NCBI GenBank assembly: GCA_021827465.1
Contig: JAKAVX010000077.1
Span: forward strand, 1-8,878
From: Deltaproteobacteria bacterium
GTDB lineage: Bacteria; Desulfobacterota_B; Binatia; Binatales; Binataceae
Direction: 5' to 3'
DNA length: 8,878 bases
Made by a program: the position numbers and the translations under genes. The notes under the pieces are model-generated. The model was not told the origin of the DNA. It searched no databases and was given only the letters and a program-made list of their open reading frames with translations. The first letter of the stretch is position 1. Each line of letters starts with the position of its first letter. Positions 6,296 through 8,878 of this stretch are shown one piece after another.

Positions 6296-6880
6296 CTAGT
6301 TGGCAGGCGCCGGCGAGGGTTGTGGTGAAGGCGCCGGCGCTTTGCTGTTCGCCAGTCCGCGCGCCCAGTAGCTCTCCAACTCCGCCTGCTTGACTTTGAA
6401 GGCGGTCTTCGCCTCGTCGGGCAGGTAATCGACCAGAGCCCGGTTGTAATCGAGCAGCCTGGGTGCAAGCGTCGAATCGCGCAGGAATGGCGCCTTGGGC
6501 GGCAGCAACGCCGTCAGCAGCATCACGCTGAACCCGGCCACCACGCCCATCATCGCGGCCCCGAGCGCGCTTCCCGCCAGCCGATCGGCCCAGCTCAGAT
6601 GGACGACGTAGATGAGCCGTATCGCCAGCCGGCCGACTATCTCGATAGAAGCAAAGACAGCCGCGAACAGAACGATATAGCCGACCACCGCAGAAGCAAC
6701 CGGGCTTAGTCCCAGTTGCGATTCGGCGACGTGGGCCGCGCCTTCGTAATAGATCGAAGCGAAATAGATTCCGCACGCGACCGAGGCTATCGAGGTGAGC
6801 ATCCGAAGCGCCCCCCGGTTCAGCCCGTACAACGCGCCGAGTGCTACAAGCACGATGATCGCGTAGTCCAGTCCGTTCAT
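6296..6880 (-). CDS. cvpA: CvpA-family membrane protein
   Basis: A 194-residue inner-membrane protein with four hydrophobic segments (about residues 6-20, 26-43, 60-80 and 103-126). The family pattern is present: NGLDYAIIV at the start, GLNRGALRML (19-28), and the WADRLAGSALGAAMMGVVAG stretch (97-116). In E. coli CvpA affects colicin V production and purF expression; its molecular role remains unclear, and envelope or bile-salt tolerance has been suggested. The C-terminus (179-194) is a Pro/Ala/Ser tail. ATG 6880 was chosen over GTG 6889 because CvpA proteins usually begin just before the NxxD motif; GGGGTG upstream may serve as a ribosome binding site. It is divergent from asnS. Confidence 0.82.
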   Translation of the reverse strand: MNGLDYAIIVLVALGALYGLNRGALRMLTSIASVACGIYFASIYYEGAAHVAESQLGLSPVASAVVGYIVLFAAVFASIEIVGRLAIRLIYVVHLSWADRLAGSALGAAMMGVVAGFSVMLLTALLPPKAPFLRDSTLAPRLLDYNRALVDYLPDEAKTAFKVKQAELESYWARGLANSKAPAPSPQPSPAPAN

Positions 6881-6969
6881 CCGCAGCACCCCGTGTACGA
6901 GAGGCTACACCATCTTGTAGAACGACGCGACGAACCCGCTACGGGCGTTCGATGAGTCCCGCGCTGGTG

Positions 6970-6983
6970 TATAAATAGAGTCA
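6970..6983 (+). promoter_or_regulatory. -10 box of asnS, probable leaderless start
   Basis: TATAAA (6970-6975) is the clearest -10 hexamer in the window and ends only 7 bases before ATG 6983. Normal spacing puts +1 at about 6982, at the start codon itself. No Shine-Dalgarno sequence lies at working distance (only AGAG two bases before ATG), and no clear TTGACA-like -35 is seen; TTCGAT at 6948-6953 is the best candidate. Confidence 0.55.
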
Positions 6984-8281
6984 TGCCCAGGGTTTATGTC
7001 GACGAGCTTTCACGCCATGTCGGCGAAGAGGTCACTCTTTGCGGGTGGCTGTACAACCGCCGCTCAAGCGGCAAGATCCACTTCCTTCAACTCCGCGACG
7101 GAACCGGGATCTGCCAGTGTGTCGCAACCTTGAACGATTTGGGCCCTGAAGCATTCGCCGCCGCCGATCATCTGGGCCAGGAAACCTCGCTCGAGGTGAC
7201 CGGCGTGGTGCGCGAGGACAAACGCGCTCCGGGAGGCTACGAACTCACCGCGCGCGGCTACCGCACGATCGGCGTTTCGGCCGATTATCCGATCACGCCC
7301 AAGGAGCACGGCGTCGCCTTCCTGCTCGACTTGCGTCATCTGTGGATTCGCTCGGCGCGCCAGAACGCGATCCTGAGAATTCGAAGCGAGGTCGAACAGG
7401 CCTGCCGCGATTTCTTTTACGAGCGCGGCTTCGTTCTCTTCGATTCGCCGATCCTGACCCCGACCTCGTGCGAGGGCACGACCAATCTGTTCGAAGTCGA
7501 TTACTTCGGCGAGCGCAAGGCGTACCTGACCCAGAGCGGGCAGCTTTACGCCGAGGCCGGCGCACTCGCCTTCGGCAAGGTCTATTGTTTCGGTCCCACC
7601 TTCCGCGCCGAAAAGTCCAAAACCCGCCGCCATCTGACCGAGTTCTGGATGGTTGAGCCGGAGGTTGCGTTCTTCGACCTCGATGACGACATGAAACTCG
7701 CCGAGGAGTTCGTGTCCTATATCGTCGCCCGCGTCCTCGATCGACGGCGCGAGGAACTGAAACGGCTCGAACGCGACACCGCGCTTCTCGAGCGCGCCGC
7801 TTCAACGCCTTATCCACGCCTCAGTTACGACGAGGCTATCGAGCGGCTTCGCGCCAAGGGCTTCGCGGTCAACTGGGGCGACGATTTCGGCGGCGACGAG
7901 GAAACCGCGCTTTCCTCCGAGTTCGACCGTCCCGTGATGGTTCATCGCTACCCCACCCAGTGCAAGGCGTTCTACATGAAGCAGGACCCCGCGCGGCCGG
8001 AGGTAGCGCTATGCGTGGACATGCTCGCACCCGAGGGCCACGGCGAGATTATCGGCGGCGGACAACGCGAGGACGGCTACGAAACGCTCAGGCAGAAGAT
8101 CGTTTCCAACGGCCTTCCGATCGAGCCGTTCAATTGGTACCTCGATCTGCGCCGCCACGGCACGGTGCCGCACGCGGGATTCGGGATGGGAATCGAGCGG
8201 TGCGTCGGATGGATCACGGGGACGCCTCATGTGCGCGAGACAATTCCGTTTCCCCGGATGATGGAGCGGTTGGAGCCGTAG
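6983..8281 (+). CDS. asnS: Asparagine--tRNA ligase
   Basis: A 432-residue class IIb aminoacyl-tRNA synthetase that charges tRNA-Asn with asparagine. An N-terminal OB-fold anticodon-binding domain (about 1-105; [20 protein letters not shown]) is followed by the catalytic core. Motif 2 is [21 protein letters not shown] (207-227) with the loop and arginine for ATP; motif 3 is [12 protein letters not shown] (399-410). [17 protein letters not shown] (161-177) and QSGQLYAE (184-191) mark AsnRS rather than AspRS. Length and both ends match the family, so ATG 6983 is very likely the true start even though no ribosome binding site precedes it. A direct enzyme suggests the cell does not rely only on the GatCAB transamidation route for Asn-tRNA. 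Confidence 0.96.
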   Translation: MPRVYVDELSRHVGEEVTLCGWLYNRRSSGKIHFLQLRDGTGICQCVATLNDLGPEAFAAADHLGQETSLEVTGVVREDKRAPGGYELTARGYRTIGVSADYPITPKEHGVAFLLDLRHLWIRSARQNAILRIRSEVEQACRDFFYERGFVLFDSPILTPTSCEGTTNLFEVDYFGERKAYLTQSGQLYAEAGALAFGKVYCFGPTFRAEKSKTRRHLTEFWMVEPEVAFFDLDDDMKLAEEFVSYIVARVLDRRREELKRLERDTALLERAASTPYPRLSYDEAIERLRAKGFAVNWGDDFGGDEETALSSEFDRPVMVHRYPTQCKAFYMKQDPARPEVALCVDMLAPEGHGEIIGGGQREDGYETLRQKIVSNGLPIEPFNWYLDLRRHGTVPHAGFGMGIERCVGWITGTPHVRETIPFPRMMERLEP

Positions 8282-8336
8282 AGCCGCTCGCAGCGGGCGT
8301 GTGTGGCGGCCCGTCGGGAGGGTATCCTCGCGCCCA

Positions 8337-8361
8337 AAAGTTCCCACCCAGCAAGAACTTT
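8337..8361. repeat. 7-base inverted repeat AAAGTTC/GAACTTT
   Basis: AAAGTTC (8337-8343) and GAACTTT (8355-8361) are complementary across an 11-base spacer. A third copy, GAACTTT, occurs at 8429-8435. The stem is AT-rich and lacks a T-run, so it is more like a binding site or chance repeat than a terminator. Confidence 0.4.
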
Positions 8362-8376
8362 CGAGCACACGTCCGC

Positions 8377-8407
8377 GCAGCCAGCGTGGAGCATCGCGGC
8401 TGCTTTT
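8377..8407 (+). terminator. Probable asnS terminator
   Basis: GCAGCC (8377-8382), a one-base bulge and GCG (8384-8386) pair with CGC (8395-8397) and GGCTGC (8398-8403), giving a nine-pair GC-rich stem with an 8-base loop, followed at once by TTTT. It lies 95 bases after the asnS stop. The T-run is short, so confidence is moderate. Confidence 0.5.
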
Positions 8408-8470
8408 GCACCAATATCGCCGACTTCGGAACTTTGGAGACGTTTTTGACGTCCCCGCATGCTTTTGCAC
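8401..8470. repeat. Direct repeat TGCTTTTGCAC, two copies
   Basis: The 11-base word TGCTTTTGCAC occurs at 8401-8411 and again at 8460-8470, 59 bases apart. The second copy abuts the -35 box of the next promoter. The first overlaps the end of the putative asnS terminator. Function is unknown; an operator pair is one possibility. Confidence 0.45.
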
Positions 8471-8473
8471 GTC

Positions 8474-8504
8474 TTGACATATCTAAGCCATTGAGAGATA
8501 GAAT
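8474..8504 (+). promoter_or_regulatory. Sigma70-type promoter of the terminal exported-protein gene
   Basis: A perfect TTGACA (8474-8479) is followed after 19 bases by TAGAAT (8499-8504), or after 17 bases by the weaker GATAGA. Transcription would start near 8511. This makes ATG 8513 almost leaderless and leaves a leader of about 45 bases before ATG 8558. The 276-base gap from 8282 to 8557 otherwise holds the terminator and the short repeats described separately. Confidence 0.55.
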
Positions 8505-8557
8505 AGCATCCGATGACACCGAATAACGAAGATAGTGGCAGCAAAGGTGTTCATTCG

Positions 8558-8875
8558 ATGCATATACATTCTATTGGTATGTACGGCCTACCACAGTTGA
8601 AGAGGTCGCGAATTCAGCGGGTGATCGCGTTGACGCTGGCGATGCTCTTCATTCCCGCCGTTGGATGGGCGGCGCCGCAAGCCTCGGCATACCGCAGGCT
8701 CGCCTCGTGGCTTCGCAAGGCGCACAACAATGCTGTCGAGTTCACCCAGGGCGGCCCTTATGACGTCAGAACCTTCGGAGCGGTTCTGGACGGCATCACG
8801 GACGACTCCGCGGCGATTCAGCGCGCCGTGGATCAGCAGGGCAAGATAATCTTTCCGCCCAATTCCGCCGCCTAA
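8558..8875 (+). CDS. Exported pectate-lyase-superfamily protein, N-terminal fragment
   Basis: A 105-residue frame. A basic N-terminus (LKRSRIQR) and hydrophobic segment (about residues 22-38) form a signal peptide ending near GWAAP or ASA. Residues 68-101 match the start of the Pectate_lyase_3 / GH28-like beta-helix: YDVRTFGAVLDGITDDSAAI then GKIIFPP. In this superfamily that motif opens a domain of several hundred residues, but here TAA follows four residues after PPN (8873-8875), three bases from the window end. The reading is thus a truncated gene, a frameshift or an assembly error. ATG 8558 is preferred because AAAGGTG (8543-8549) lies eight bases upstream; ATG 8513 is in frame but has no ribosome binding site. 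The substrate, presumably a polysaccharide, is unknown. Confidence 0.6.
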   Translation: MHIHSIGMYGLPQLKRSRIQRVIALTLAMLFIPAVGWAAPQASAYRRLASWLRKAHNNAVEFTQGGPYDVRTFGAVLDGITDDSAAIQRAVDQQGKIIFPPNSAA

Positions 8876-8878
8876 GAT

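Noticed and set aside
6299..6345. GGCGCCGGCG repeated twice near the 3' end of the CvpA-family gene
   Set aside because: It encodes the Pro/Ala-rich tail of the protein; simple codon repetition explains it.
6983..8281. Aspartyl-tRNA synthetase reading of the class IIb synthetase
   Set aside because: QSGQLYAE, the [12 protein letters not shown] region and the 432-residue length without the large bacterial AspRS insertion identify AsnRS.

Overview
The window is GC-rich bacterial chromosome from an aerobic, Gram-negative-type organism: a Tat-exported periplasmic enzyme, c-type cytochromes and periplasmic thioredoxin-fold proteins are all present. No rRNA or other phylogenetic marker fixes the lineage. 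Gene content fits an uncultured amine-oxidising or methylotrophic bacterium (Proteobacteria, Methylomirabilota and Binatota are all possible), but that placement is inference.

Bases 2-3473 (+) hold the main system, the 3' part of a tryptophan tryptophylquinone (TTQ) amine dehydrogenase operon. The order is heavy chain (mauB/aauB, 5' end outside the window), mauE, mauD and light chain mauA/aauA, with mauE-mauD and mauD-mauA each overlapping by 8 bases. About 250 bases later come two small monohaem c-type cytochromes sharing a 4-base ATGA overlap. They sit where classical mau operons carry amicyanin (mauC) and the mauJGLMN genes. The light chain has both TTQ tryptophans and 14 cysteines. Its N-terminal half resembles aromatic (aralkyl) amine dehydrogenase and its C-terminal half resembles methylamine dehydrogenase, so the substrate should not be assumed to be methylamine. 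The second cytochrome is a paralogue of the first but has lost the loop that carries the axial methionine. Expected working: the amine is oxidised at TTQ in the periplasm to aldehyde plus ammonia, MauD/MauE support disulfide formation in the light chain, and electrons probably leave through one or both cytochromes.

Bases 3622-4620 (+) encode a nitronate monooxygenase/FabK-family flavoprotein, followed by a strong terminator (4648-4683) that also closes the convergent gene at 4699-5805 (-). That gene encodes an exported thioredoxin-like protein resembling the C-terminal part of DipZ. A divergent thioredoxin, trxA (5924-6256, +), follows with a good sigma70-type promoter.

Bases 6296-6880 (-) encode a CvpA-family membrane protein. 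Divergent from it, asnS (6983-8281, +) has a -10 box so close to its ATG that the message looks leaderless. The last region (8282-8878) has a probable asnS terminator, short repeats, a TTGACA-type promoter and the start of an exported pectate-lyase-superfamily protein, whose frame stops just as the fold begins. No mobile element, CRISPR array, tRNA or rRNA was seen.
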